NCBI GenBank assembly: GCA_937873135.1
Contig: CALMVQ010000309.1
Span: 1-64,000 of the forward strand
DNA length: 64,000 nucleotides
Source: an uncultured Scytonema sp.
GTDB lineage: Bacteria; Cyanobacteriota; Cyanobacteriia; Cyanobacteriales; Nostocaceae
Reading direction: 5' to 3'
How positions within the stretch are numbered: position 1 is the first letter of the stretch; every line of letters starts with the position of its first letter. Made by a program: the position numbers and the translations under genes. Of the stretch, positions 27,827 through 36,910 are shown piece after piece. The notes under the pieces are model-generated. The model made no database searches, was not told the origin of the DNA, and saw nothing but the letters and a program-made list of their open reading frames with translations.

Positions 27827-28741
27827 GTGTTGATGAGTTGGTTGAAATACGGTATAGATGAGAATGGGGTATTAGTATTTATTGAGGATATTACTAAGGG
27901 AAAAACTCAACTTAAGTGTCCTTACTGTCATAGTGGGTTAACTGCAAAAAAAGGCAAGATAAAAGAGCATCACTTTGCACATACTGAAGAAACTTGCCAT
28001 CCGGTAGCTAAGCAAGAATTTCCAGTTCTGCCACTGTACGATAACTTCAATATACATTTGTCAGGTAAAGATTTAGAGAAATTAAAACTGCTCTGGAATG
28101 AGTACGGAACGAAAAATTATCCTGTTGATTCTAAGTTGCTTTCTCCTGGTTTAATTAAAGCGGGAATATTGCAAAAAAATGTCTACAAATTCCGCTCTGA
28201 ATACGAATTCACTAACTTAGGCAAAATCCCTGTTGGAGCGCTAGAGTTAATGCTATTTAATGAAGTGCAAGAGCCACTCTTGGGGAAAAAGCTACTGAAG
28301 CTAGAGCTAGCATATAAACATGCTCTTCATAAAAATGATCCGGATTTACAACACAGACTTACTGATTTAAAACTGTACTGCGCTCAACTCAAACGCATTC
28401 TCTTATGCACTTTATATTTTTTAGAAATTCAAACGAATAAAGGAACTTTGTATAAGATAGGAGTTACTCAAAGACCTATTAAAGAGCGAGTTGCAGAAGT
28501 AGAAAGAGATTTACTGGCGCACTACCAGATTGCAGTTATTAAAGTATTAGATAGTTGGGAACATAGGGGAAATGTGGAACTGTATTTTAAACATCGCTAT
28601 CACGACTTTAATTACCCGATTGGTAGTCTGACAGAATACTACCAATTTACGACTAACGAACTCAATATTGTACTGGGCGACCTACAACAAATGAAGCCAA
28701 AAGTACTTTGTCAAGAGGAATGGGAGTGCGATTCGTTCTGA
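27827..28741 (+). CDS. CoiA-like zinc-finger protein with C-terminal GIY-YIG (MUG113-like) nuclease domain
   Basis: 304 residues. Residues about 8-55 hold LKCPYCHSGLTAKKGKIKEH and HFAHTEETCH, a Cys/His cluster like the zinc ribbon at the start of CoiA-type competence proteins. A middle helical region (about 75-195) is unrecognised. The last third contains LYFLEIQTNKGTLYKIGVTQ, RPIKERVAEVERDL, GNVELYFKHRYHDFNYPIGS and TEYYQF. This is the GIY-YIG nuclease pattern of the T5orf172/MUG113 type, with Tyr, Arg/Lys and Glu at expected places. It is a plausible DNA-processing or defence nuclease. It stands alone between mobile DNA on both sides. The ATG at 27827 has an alternative at 27833. Confidence 0.7.
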   Translation: MLMSWLKYGIDENGVLVFIEDITKGKTQLKCPYCHSGLTAKKGKIKEHHFAHTEETCHPVAKQEFPVLPLYDNFNIHLSGKDLEKLKLLWNEYGTKNYPVDSKLLSPGLIKAGILQKNVYKFRSEYEFTNLGKIPVGALELMLFNEVQEPLLGKKLLKLELAYKHALHKNDPDLQHRLTDLKLYCAQLKRILLCTLYFLEIQTNKGTLYKIGVTQRPIKERVAEVERDLLAHYQIAVIKVLDSWEHRGNVELYFKHRYHDFNYPIGSLTEYYQFTTNELNIVLGDLQQMKPKVLCQEEWECDSF

Positions 28742-29083
28742 GTGGCGCGATTTGAAAAAGGTTATTTAGGACGGTAAGCCTATTTCTCTAGAAGGACGTG
28801 TTTGAAAATAAGGACATCGGTTTTGGAAAATAGCGGAAGTTAATCAAGCCATTTACAAGCTAAACACTACTTATTGCTACGTAATATCAATGTTTTTGAC
28901 TTATAGACTCTATAAAATAACGGAAGTGGTTTCAGAAAAATAACGTCTATTTAGTCGCTTTTGAGCCAATGTTATGTTGTCACGATATGCAATCGCCTTT
29001 ACGCATAATTTCCGCAAACACTGAACCCCACCACGCCAGTCACCTACGGCGGGAAAACGCCTCATGCGTGATGGCTCCCCAAC

Positions 29084-29146
29084 CGAATGGCACTAAGAAA
29101 TCGTAAAAATCAGGCGACACGGAGACTTTGAGACGCGGTGACGCGG
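29084..29146. repeat. Left arm of a 63-bp inverted repeat
   Basis: The arm includes CGACACGGAGACTTTGAGAC and GCGGTGACGCGG and is matched in reverse complement by 31707-31769 with two differences in 63 bp. Together the arms enclose about 2.6 kb with the broken four-helix gene and IS4 element. The 490-bp gap 28742-29228 otherwise shows no gene. Confidence 0.75.
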
Positions 29147-29240
29147 AGAGATGAAATAGAGTAGGAAGAAGAGATGAGGAGGAAACAAGCAATTAATCAT
29201 AAAATTCTAAGTAGAGGATTATTTAGAGTTGCATAGCGCT

Positions 29241-29653
29241 ATGGGAAATATTCGCTCGTTTAAAGAGTTAAGAGTGTGGCAGAAGAAAAGTGATGTTGCA
29301 ATGAGAATTTTTGAATTGACTAAATCCTTTCCGGTCGAAGAGCGCTTTTCTTTAACAGATCAAATACGCCGTTCTGACGCTCGAAGACTCGCTAACGCTA
29401 CGCTATCACGTTCTGTAGCTGCCAACAATTGAAAGCTTGGAGAAAAAGAAGGTATTCAGCAGCTTTTGTAAGCAAGCTTTCGGATGCAGAAAGTGAAGCA
29501 GCAGAAACTCAAACTTGGGTGGAAATTTCTTTGAGATGCTGTTATATAAGTCAAGAAGAAGCTTTAGAGTTAGATCAGCGTTATGAAGAAATATTAAGTC
29601 AATTAGTAACCATGGCTTCACAGCCAGAAAAATGGACAATTAAAGATAAGTAG
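29241..29653 (+). pseudogene. Four-helix bundle protein (IVP/S23-type), broken by a short repeat insertion
   Basis: The 5' part reads MGNIRSFKELRVWQKKSDVA and SLTDQIRRS; the 3' part reads KAWRKRRYSAAFVSKLSDAE, EAAETQTWVE and EEALELDQRYEEIL. Together they are the well-known cyanobacterial four-helix bundle family related to the 23S rRNA intervening-sequence protein. At about 29367-29402 a GC-rich insert (CTCGCTAACGCTACGC) lies between RRS and RSVAAN, with TTCT or CGTTCT on both sides. A further indel after AAN gives a TGA and a frame change at about 29430. The gene is probably dead. Confidence 0.8.
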
Positions 29654-29800
29654 AAATGTGGAACAGCTTATCAAGTAGAGGATAGTTATGTCTCAAAAAC
29701 CCACCTATAAACAAAGTATTAATCATCACGTATATAGTGCTGTAGAAAATGCCTTGCGTGTTCAGTCAAACTAGATTGACACACAGCAAGGCTATCAAAA

Positions 29801-31357
29801 ATGTCTACACATACTATGCCAAATCGTGACGAAATTCTCAAGCAGAAATTTGCCCAAAGTATAGGTTTACCATTTCAAGAAATTCTATCAGCATCTCAAA
29901 TTGAGAAAGCAATAAAAGAATTATCGATAAAATATAAAAAGCGTTTGTTCAGTCCGGCAGTGACAATCTGGGCATTTTTATCACAACTTTTGGACTTTGA
30001 TAAAAGTTGTCAAAATGCGGTTTCAAGGATAATTACTTGGTTATCGGGAGAAAATGTGGAACTTCCTTCAACTGATACGAGTGCATATTGCCAAGCACGA
30101 AAAAGGCTACCAGAAAAATTATTACAACGACTTTTTGAAGAGTGCGGTGAAAATTTAGAATCAAAAGTCACTTCATTAAATTTATGGTGCGGTCGTCATG
30201 TTAAACTAATCGACTGTTCAACTGTATCAATGCCAGATACTCCGGAAAATCAACAAGCATATCCGATTGGCAGTTAGCCAACAACCTGGATGTGGTTTTC
30301 CTATCGCGAGTATATGTGTTGTTTTCAGCCTGATAACTGGTGGGGTTGGGTGATGTCTGGACAAAAACGGACAACAGAGATACAAAATCCTCACGCTCAT
30401 TCGACGATCTGGGAGCATTTTGAGGCGGTTATTGACAACAATCGCAACATCACAACAGATCAACCGCCTCAAAAAGAAGACGGTTGTCCGTTTTTGTCAA
30501 GTAAAAATGTAGCGGCAACGGCTTTAGCTATTGATATATTAAATACTAACGATATCAAATTAGCTAGAAGAATATATCAGTTTTTCAATCCGCTAGATAT
30601 TCTATTAGGTGATAGTGCTTTTTGCTCTTATGCTGATTTTGTCTGGATTTCTAATAATGGTTGTGATGCTGTTGTCAGAAAACATGATGGTCGATGCCAA
30701 AAATTACAAGGTGGTCGTCTAGTTGGCAAGAATGATAAAATCTTAACTTGGTATAAACCAAAAACTTGCCCAACAACATTAACCAAAAAAGAATTTGCGG
30801 CTTTACCTAATAGCTTGACAATTCGAGAAATATTTTATTCAACGGAGATTCCTGGTTTCCGAACTAAATCAGTTACTTTAATTACAACTTTACTGGACAC
30901 TAAAGCTTTCCCAACTCACAAACTCATAGAACTTTACTACTCTCGTTGGAATGTGGAGTTAGATTTAAGACATTTAAAAACTTCTCTCGGTATGGACATT
31001 TTACGAAGCAAAACTCCAGATATGGTTCGTAAAGAAATCTACGCTTATTTGCTTGCTTATAATTTATTACGTAGTATTATGTGGTCTGCTGGAATTGCTC
31101 ATAGTACACCTCCATTAAGATTATCTCTTCAAGGAACTCGTCGTCATTTAATAAATTTTCTTCCAAAGTTATTATCTGTTTCTCCTTCATTACGTTATAA
31201 AGTTTACTCTACGCTCCTAAAAATTGTTGTTCATAAAGCTGTACCACAACGTCCTGAACGTTTTGAACCAAGAAAACTAAAAAGGCGTCCTAAATCTTAT
31301 CCTTATATGATTCAAAGTAGAAAATCATTACATAATATAATGAAAATTGCATCATAA
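29801..31357 (+). pseudogene. IS4-family transposase, interrupted
   Basis: The protein starts MSTHTMPNRDEILKQKFAQS and has the IS4 landmarks: LWCGRHVKLIDCSTVSMPDT (first Asp), FNPLDILLGDSAFCSY (second Asp) and LIELYYSRWNVELDLRHLKT (Y-R-E signature with Glu). It is broken twice. After NQQAYP a frame change occurs near 30265-30283: the correct continuation PGCGFPIASICVVFSLITG lies in another frame. Then a foldback element (30360-30498) is inserted, after which the first frame resumes at ATALAIDILNTNDIKLARRI. It cannot make an intact transposase without suppression. Confidence 0.85.
30360..30498. mobile_element. Foldback element, copy A, inside the IS4 transposase gene
   Basis: Outer arms GACAAAAACGGACAAC (30360-30375) and GTTGTCCGTTTTTGTC (30483-30498) are perfectly complementary over 16 bp. 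Inner arms TTTTGAGGCGGTT (30418-30430) and AACCGCCTCAAAA (30462-30474) pair over 13 bp. The core CTCATTCGACGATCTGGGAG is shared with copies near 45811 and 52785. Confidence 0.8.
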
Positions 31358-31706
31358 TCTCGTCAGAAATTATGATGTGAAACGTTCATTTTTAATGAAA
31401 AATTAGATGAGTGTCTATTTTTTTCTCAAATTTATACTCTTAATTATCTGATGTTGATGGGACTTGCTATTAGCGTCTCTTTTGACTTGTAATTACTAAT
31501 GAAAGCAATTAGTAATTACCGACTCGAACCTTACCTTAATAGTACGCTTGAAAAGCTTCTCTATAGAAATAAAACAGAGATTTGGGCAGTTGAAGACGCG
31601 GTGAGGACAATTAAACTTATTCTTGGTAAAAGAAGTAAACTACCCTCACTTCCTTAATTTAGCCAAGCCTAACCTTACAGTCTCTCAGTCATCAAGTCTT
31701 TCCTCA

Positions 31707-31769
31707 CCGCGTCACCGCGTCTCAAAGTCTCCGTGTCGCCTGATTTTTACAACTTCTTAGTGCCATTCG
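31707..31769. repeat. Right arm of the 63-bp inverted repeat
   Basis: This is the reverse complement of 29084-29146 with 61 of 63 positions matching. Directly after it comes a GC-rich palindrome (CCCCGCTCGCGGGGAGGGG, about 31780-31800) and a GCGGGGTGGGGTTCAGAGG tail. The region 31358-31700 is AT-rich IS-flanking DNA with no gene seen. Confidence 0.75.
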
Positions 31770-31846
31770 CTCCCCAACCCCTCCCCGCTCGCGGGGAGGG
31801 GAGACAAAGCACCGCTTTGGCGGGGTGGGGTTCAGAGGTATTAAGG

Positions 31847-32135
31847 TTATGCTACCGGACATGATATTACCATTAAATCTGGAAACAACAGCTTGAGATA
31901 ATCCGCAGCTAATCTTTCAATCGCCGAAGCGATCGCGTACATCCTTAGTCTCTAAAATTTGCCCGTAAGTCGTCATGTATTCTGTATATCCGGCACGTTG
32001 ACGTAAACTATGGAGAACTTCCCCCAAAAAATCGGCTTTGAAACCAATGTGGTTAGAAATTGCAGTATCTTGAATTCGTGGCAGCTTCTAACCAGGGAAG
32101 ATACCATGAACGCTACAAAAATCTGCTTCCAAGTC
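31847..32135 (-). pseudogene. Relic resembling the C-terminal part of BrxL/Lon-like BREX protease
   Basis: Minus-strand reading gives DLEADFCSVHGIFPG, a TAG, then KLPRIQDTAISNHIGFKADF and LGEVLHSLRQRAGY in the same frame. After a shift near 31930 it reads AIERLAADYLKLLFPDL. The order HG-hPGW-xLPRI, then NhxGFxxDfxxExLxxLRxR, then RDxxAIxxxxxxxLKLLxPD is how I remember the C-terminal region of BrxL-family proteins; the TAG replaces the Trp codon TGG. The rest of the gene and other BREX genes are absent. This is family recognition without a search. Confidence 0.45.
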
Positions 32136-32217
32136 TTTAAACTGCTATCCTCGAGCGATCGCCCGATAGCAGTAAATATGAGGATGATAGTTTCTTGATT
32201 GAAAGCAGCGAGATAAC

Positions 32218-32964
32218 TTAGGCAGCCATTAACTCCGAATCACTTTCTGAAGGCGTAGCATCTTGTACCAAAGAACGATTGCTGTTTTTACTTTGCAACA
32301 TATTGCTAGCAAATGCCATCAAAGCATCTACCTTGCGAGTGCGCCACTCATCTACGAGTTTCTGCACTTGAGTTGCAGACATCCGCCGCATCATTGCTTC
32401 ATAGAGATATGCGGCATGCCCTGTTTCATCTTGGGCAATGTTTAACATTCCCAACTTGAGGTTGCGAGCAGTTGGATCACTTTCTGGTAAAACATTCGCC
32501 ATCCGGGCAAAGTCTTTACTAGCATCTAACTCCAAAATATAAGTGCTGGGCATAAAGACATCCCAAGCAGTCACAGCAGGTTTTAGCTGTTCTGGGGAAT
32601 AACCTTTGAAGTAAGCGGCAAAAAAGGGACTACGTCCTTCTTGGGATTTACTTTCTTTTCTGGTTTCCTTTGAACTTTTGAAGTCTATGACTTTTTTATC
32701 TAGCTGTTTTAAAGCGTGAGCAAAAATTTGACCATGTCTTTTTTCATCTTCAGCGTGTTTTGCCAGTTTTTCTGCCAGCCAAGTGTCGCCTTCTGCTGTA
32801 GCGCGATCCGAGAGCGTTTGTAGAAAAGGAACGGAACCGGATTCTGCAAGCTGGAACCCCGCAAGAACATTAGGGCGAGTTTTGGGATCGCGGATTTGTG
32901 CGGCTGAGTAATACGCAATTGCACCAGAACCTGCTAAGTGCATGACGTATGTCAATAAGTTCAT
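32218..32964 (-). CDS. Ferritin-like di-iron domain protein
   Basis: 248 residues from ATG 32964 (GGGA nine bases upstream); longer in-frame starts add a non-homologous leader. The helical bundle has two E-x-x-H motifs, AEDEKRHGQIFAHAL near residue 70 and AQDETGHAAYLYEAM near 190, plus conserved Glu in QLAESGSVPFL. These are the usual ligands of a carboxylate-bridged di-iron centre. A basic linker (KSSKETRKESKSQEG) divides the halves. Oxygenase or iron-handling activity is possible; no substrate is suggested by neighbours. Confidence 0.75.
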   Translation of the reverse strand: MNLLTYVMHLAGSGAIAYYSAAQIRDPKTRPNVLAGFQLAESGSVPFLQTLSDRATAEGDTWLAEKLAKHAEDEKRHGQIFAHALKQLDKKVIDFKSSKETRKESKSQEGRSPFFAAYFKGYSPEQLKPAVTAWDVFMPSTYILELDASKDFARMANVLPESDPTARNLKLGMLNIAQDETGHAAYLYEAMMRRMSATQVQKLVDEWRTRKVDALMAFASNMLQSKNSNRSLVQDATPSESDSELMAA

Positions 32965-33122
32965 GGAGATTCCCAGTGAGTGTGAGGAGTTTACATTTCT
33001 TATATTAATAATTATTTTTGCTTCTGGTATGAATATTGGCTGATCGTCCTGCATAGCCCCTGCTTTGCATCGCACAGTAAAATATAGTTAAAAGTGATTG
33101 GGATTGGGAAAATGCAGAGTTA

Positions 33123-34646
33123 TCACACCTTTGCTTTGCGGCGCTTGATAGGATTCATCTGTGTCTCCAACCAACTAAATGCTTGTGAAGACAGGAGTGT
33201 TAAGCATAAGTAAACGAGAGCTACAGCTAAATAAATCTGAAACGCTCGGTAGTTTTCAGCAACAATCAACTGCCCTTTGCGGAACAATTCTTCAAACCCG
33301 ATAATCGCAACTAAGCTAGTATCTTTTAGCATACTGATAAACTCATTCCCGAGTGGTGGTAACATTCGCCGCAAAGCTTGGGGAAAAATTACATAGCGCA
33401 TCGTTTGCACGGAACTTAAACCGAGTGATTGTGAAGCTTCCGCTTGCCCAAGTTCAATAGATTGAATACCAGCACGGACAATTTCTGCAATGTAAGCAGC
33501 GCTATTCAAACTTAAAGCGATGACTGCTGCTGTCAAGCGATCAAAGGAAAAGGTAAAACCAAGTTCTTGAATGACGGCAGGTATGCCAAAGTAAATCATG
33601 AAAATTTGCACCAGCAAAGGCGTACCTCGAAAAAAATCTACATACGCTCTTGCCAGCCAACGCACTAGGGCGACATGGGAAAGACGTATAATTCCCACTA
33701 GCGAACCTCCAATCAAACCTAGAACAATAGAAAATGCCGTAAGTTCAAGTGTGACTAACGCTCCTTGTAGGAGGAAGGGAAATGCCTGTAAAATGATGCC
33801 AATGGAGGTGGAGATTGCACTACCAGTTTGGGTAGATTCTTTCTGAAATGGTGCTTTGTCTGGTAATGCTGGCGGTGTTGCCTTGAACCATTTTTGGTAA
33901 ATTTGAGTATAGGTGTCATTTTTTAACACCTTTGCCAAGCCCTGATTAATCAGCGCTAGATTAGGTGAATTTTTTGCTGTGGCAATACCATAGTATTCTT
34001 GTGTAAGCAGTTGCTGGACCACTTTAATTCCGTTGAGATTACCCGTATTTATTGCGTATAAAGTAACGGGAGCATCATTAATCACAGCATCTACATTACC
34101 GTTGAGCAATTCCTGTAACGCTAAAGGAGCAGAGTCAAAGCTGCGGATTTGGACTCCGGGAATACTTTTAGCTTTTAAAGCACCTGTTGTGCCAAGTTGT
34201 ACCGCAATTTTTTTATTTTTTAGACTATCAAAGCCAGTAATATCCTGATTATTTTGGCGGATAGCGATCGCCAACCCCGATTTAAAATAAGGGCGGGAGA
34301 AGGAAACGCTTTTAGCTCGTGCTTCGGTGATTGTAATCGAACTAATCGCGGCATCCATTGTTTTTGCTTGCAATGCGGGGATAATACCGTCAAAAGGTAT
34401 ACTTTGAAAATTCACTTGAAAATTAGCCGCAGTTGCGATCGCTCTCATTAAATCAATCGAAAAGCCTTGCAACACACCACCTTGCCCTTGAAACTCAAAA
34501 GGTGGAAAAGCAGGTTCTGTGGCTACCTTCAACGTTTTTCCTTCTCCACTAACACGGTTATCTAAACTACAACTATTAAGCAGCAGACAACACAATCCCA
34601 CAACCAAAACAAAGCGCCACCAACTTCCAAACCTAAATCCCACCAT
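33123..34646 (-). CDS. Polar amino-acid ABC transporter, fused substrate-binding protein and permease
   Basis: 507 residues from ATG 34646, which has AAGGAGG seven bases upstream. A lipoprotein signal (VGLCCLLLNSCSL) ends in a lipobox Cys. Residues about 30-255 are a family 3 binding domain (KVATEPAFPPFEFQ, FSIDLMRAIATAANF, DAAISSITITEARAKSVSFS). After a linker, about 290-495 is a HisM/GlnP-type permease with the EAA loop EASQSLGLSSVQTMRYVIFP. Such fusions are common in cyanobacteria. The matching ATPase is divergently transcribed from 34730; the 83-bp space must hold both promoters. Glutamine-like substrates are likely but unproven. Confidence 0.92.
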   Translation of the reverse strand: MVGFRFGSWWRFVLVVGLCCLLLNSCSLDNRVSGEGKTLKVATEPAFPPFEFQGQGGVLQGFSIDLMRAIATAANFQVNFQSIPFDGIIPALQAKTMDAAISSITITEARAKSVSFSRPYFKSGLAIAIRQNNQDITGFDSLKNKKIAVQLGTTGALKAKSIPGVQIRSFDSAPLALQELLNGNVDAVINDAPVTLYAINTGNLNGIKVVQQLLTQEYYGIATAKNSPNLALINQGLAKVLKNDTYTQIYQKWFKATPPALPDKAPFQKESTQTGSAISTSIGIILQAFPFLLQGALVTLELTAFSIVLGLIGGSLVGIIRLSHVALVRWLARAYVDFFRGTPLLVQIFMIYFGIPAVIQELGFTFSFDRLTAAVIALSLNSAAYIAEIVRAGIQSIELGQAEASQSLGLSSVQTMRYVIFPQALRRMLPPLGNEFISMLKDTSLVAIIGFEELFRKGQLIVAENYRAFQIYLAVALVYLCLTLLSSQAFSWLETQMNPIKRRKAKV

Positions 34647-34729
34647 ACTTTTCCTCCTTTGCTGTATCTTCCGCACAGTAGTGTAGTTCGTTAAAATCAA
34701 CTGTAGTGCAATCGATCCCAATACCACAA

Positions 34730-35506
34730 ATGAACACTTCTCACTCTGTCATTTTTTTTGAAAATCTTGAAAAAGACTTTGGTTCCTTAAAAGTCCTTAA
34801 AGGAATCACTGGCGAAGTTCATCGGGGAGAAGTCATTGCAGTCATTGGTTCTTCTGGATGCGGCAAAAGCACTCTACTCCGTTGCTTCAACCGTTTAGAG
34901 ACTATTAATGGTGGACGTTTAGTTATAAACGATATTGATTTATCGCAACCTAGTCTCAACAATCAGCAACTGCGGCAGTTACGAACACAAGTCGGCATGG
35001 TTTTCCAGCAGTTTAACTTATTTCCCCATCTCAGTGTGTTGGAAAATTTAACACTTGCTCCGCAAAAGGTTTTGGGCAAATCCCCCAAAGAAAGTACGCA
35101 ATTAGCTGGGTTGTATCTGGAAAAAGTGGGACTCTTTGACAAAGCATCTGCTTATCCCGAACAACTTTCAGGTGGGCAAAAGCAACGAGTCGCTATTGCC
35201 AGGAGTTTGTGTATGAACCCTCAAATTATGCTCTTTGATGAACCAACCAGTGCCCTAGATCCGGAACTTGTTGGTGAAGTGTTGCAAGTCATGCAGCAAC
35301 TAGCAGCTGAGGGCATGACTATGGTGGTTGTTACCCATGAAATGCAATTTGCTCGTGAAGTCGCCCATCGTGTCATATTTTTAGATAAAGGTATTGTGGA
35401 AGAACAAGGTTCCGCTCGTGAAGTTCTCTCAAATCCTCAAAGCGATCGCCTGCGTGCTTTCCTCAGTCGCCTCAATCCCTCATCAGTGCTGAGTACTGAG
35501 TGCTGA
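34730..35506 (+). CDS. Polar amino-acid ABC transporter ATP-binding protein
   Basis: 258 residues from ATG 34730. Walker [11 protein letters not shown]-loop [11 protein letters not shown], signature [15 protein letters not shown], Walker [15 protein letters not shown] and H-switch [12 protein letters not shown] are all present, matching GlnQ/HisP. It should energise the fused binding protein/permease encoded on the other strand. The last codons (SVLSTEC) are encoded by a TGAGTGC-type heptad repeat that continues past the stop, so the native C-terminus may have been changed. Confidence 0.93.
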   Translation: MNTSHSVIFFENLEKDFGSLKVLKGITGEVHRGEVIAVIGSSGCGKSTLLRCFNRLETINGGRLVINDIDLSQPSLNNQQLRQLRTQVGMVFQQFNLFPHLSVLENLTLAPQKVLGKSPKESTQLAGLYLEKVGLFDKASAYPEQLSGGQKQRVAIARSLCMNPQIMLFDEPTSALDPELVGEVLQVMQQLAAEGMTMVVVTHEMQFAREVAHRVIFLDKGIVEEQGSAREVLSNPQSDRLRAFLSRLNPSSVLSTEC

Positions 35507-35621
35507 GTGCTGAGGAAAGGAGGAGACTATTCTGACTTTGTACTTCGTACTCAACATTCATCACTCAATACTCATATTTCTGACTCCGTACTCAGCACCC
35601 AGCACTCAGCACTCAGCACTC
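35484..35621. repeat. Inverted arrays of the heptad TGAGTGC
   Basis: Heptad arrays at 35484-35515 (units such as TGAGTAC, TGAGTGC) and 35590-35621 (GCACTCA units) are reverse complements and can pair over about 30 bp. This is the short tandemly repeated repetitive sequence class known in cyanobacteria. It starts within the glnQ-like gene and ends two bases before the stop codon of the small gene opposite, so it may also terminate both transcripts. Confidence 0.8.
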
Positions 35622-35622
35622 A

Positions 35623-35868
35623 TTAAAGGTATTCTCGCAAGAAATCAAACGGATCGTCTTCTCCCCAAGGTGGTTCAGGTACCATCAATTGTAGTTTTCT
35701 GTCGATGTCGGCTTCAATTTCATCGTAATCGCCGCGATCAAACAGTTCTACCAAGGCTTTCCAGTCACGTTCTCTCAAGGGTATTAATGATGGTGTATAT
35801 AGATCCGGATTTGCCAAGGAATTCACACGCCAGGTTTCAGTTGACTTTTGCGAAATATTAATCGTCAC
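35623..35868 (-). CDS. Small hypothetical acidic protein
   Basis: 81 residues, not recognised. It contains LANPDLYTPSLIPLRERDWK and a C-terminal acidic/aromatic stretch (PEPPWGEDDPFDFLREYL). No membrane segment or signal is seen. The composition is that of a real protein rather than a shadow. Its last codons adjoin the heptad repeat. Confidence 0.6.
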   Translation of the reverse strand: MTINISQKSTETWRVNSLANPDLYTPSLIPLRERDWKALVELFDRGDYDEIEADIDRKLQLMVPEPPWGEDDPFDFLREYL

Positions 35869-35966
35869 AATTATATATATATTAGATTACGCACTATATC
35901 CAGTTGCTCAGGAAATATTCTACCGAAGAAGGATGATGATAATTCGTAATTAGAAGTAATGAGAAG

Positions 35967-36656
35967 TTAATAATTGTCGTGACACGGCGATTCAGACTCG
36001 ACTAATTCGATCTCAAAGACTTCAGAAAAAGACTGTACAACACAGGGGCGAATCTCCTCACAGGTGATGCTGGGAATCCATTCAGCTAAACTGCCTACAG
36101 GTTTATCTGAAATACCGCAGGGTATAATGCGCTCAAATCCTGTCATATCCGGACAAACGTTTAACGCAAAGCCGTGCATGGTAACCCAACGGCTGACTTT
36201 GATGCCTACTGCGGCAACTTTACGCCCCTCGAGCCAAACACCTGTCAAAGAGGGAATGCGCTCTCCGTGCAACCCGTAGACTGCCAGTACGCGAATTAAC
36301 ACTGATTCAAGTTGTCGTAAGTACCAGTGGAGATCTTTGCAATAATTTTGCAGATTCAAAATAGGATACCCTACAAGTTGACCAGGACAGTGGTAAGTAA
36401 CTTCGCCGCCTCGCTCAACTTTATGTACCTCATACTCACTCTGATCAAGGTCAAATTTGATAAATTCCAGACTGCGTTCTTTTGACCAAGTGTAGACTGG
36501 TGGATGCTCTAGTAAGATTAACACGTCGTCCAAGTTGGAGTTATTCATGCGCTCTGTCTGAAGCGATCGCTGCCACATCAAAGTATCTAAGTATGGCATC
36601 ACTCCTTGGTTATATAACAAACCTTTATGTGGGTACAAATTTTTACCATAGTTCAT
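35967..36656 (-). CDS. lipB: Octanoyltransferase
   Basis: 229 residues from ATG 36656. LipB moves octanoyl from acyl-carrier protein to lipoyl domains. Motifs are [40 protein letters not shown] with the catalytic Lys, and [15 protein letters not shown] with the catalytic Cys. The length is normal. A later ATG (36599) would cut into homologous sequence (GLLYNQG before [10 protein letters not shown]), so the longer form is kept. The gene stands alone. Confidence 0.92.
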   Translation of the reverse strand: MNYGKNLYPHKGLLYNQGVMPYLDTLMWQRSLQTERMNNSNLDDVLILLEHPPVYTWSKERSLEFIKFDLDQSEYEVHKVERGGEVTYHCPGQLVGYPILNLQNYCKDLHWYLRQLESVLIRVLAVYGLHGERIPSLTGVWLEGRKVAAVGIKVSRWVTMHGFALNVCPDMTGFERIIPCGISDKPVGSLAEWIPSITCEEIRPCVVQSFSEVFEIELVESESPCHDNY

Positions 36657-36910
36657 ATAAAAAAACAACTATTCCAGGTTCTAATAATGTATTGAAAATT
36701 ACAAGATAAGCAAAAAAATGTCAAGGTATGCAAAGGATTCTAAAGGAAAGTCAAGGGAACTGGTTTTACAAAAAACAAAGTGCTAGCTTGAATAAATCAC
36801 CTCAAGAGTATTAGGAGGAATTCTCTGCAACAATCATCATGCCAAGAGAATTAACAACAAATAATCAAAAATCAAATTCACATCAACAAACATTAAGCGG
36901 GAGAGTTTAC

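Noticed and set aside
32010-32198. 62-residue plus-strand frame
   Set aside because: It lies opposite the BrxL-like relic, whose minus-strand reading is better supported.
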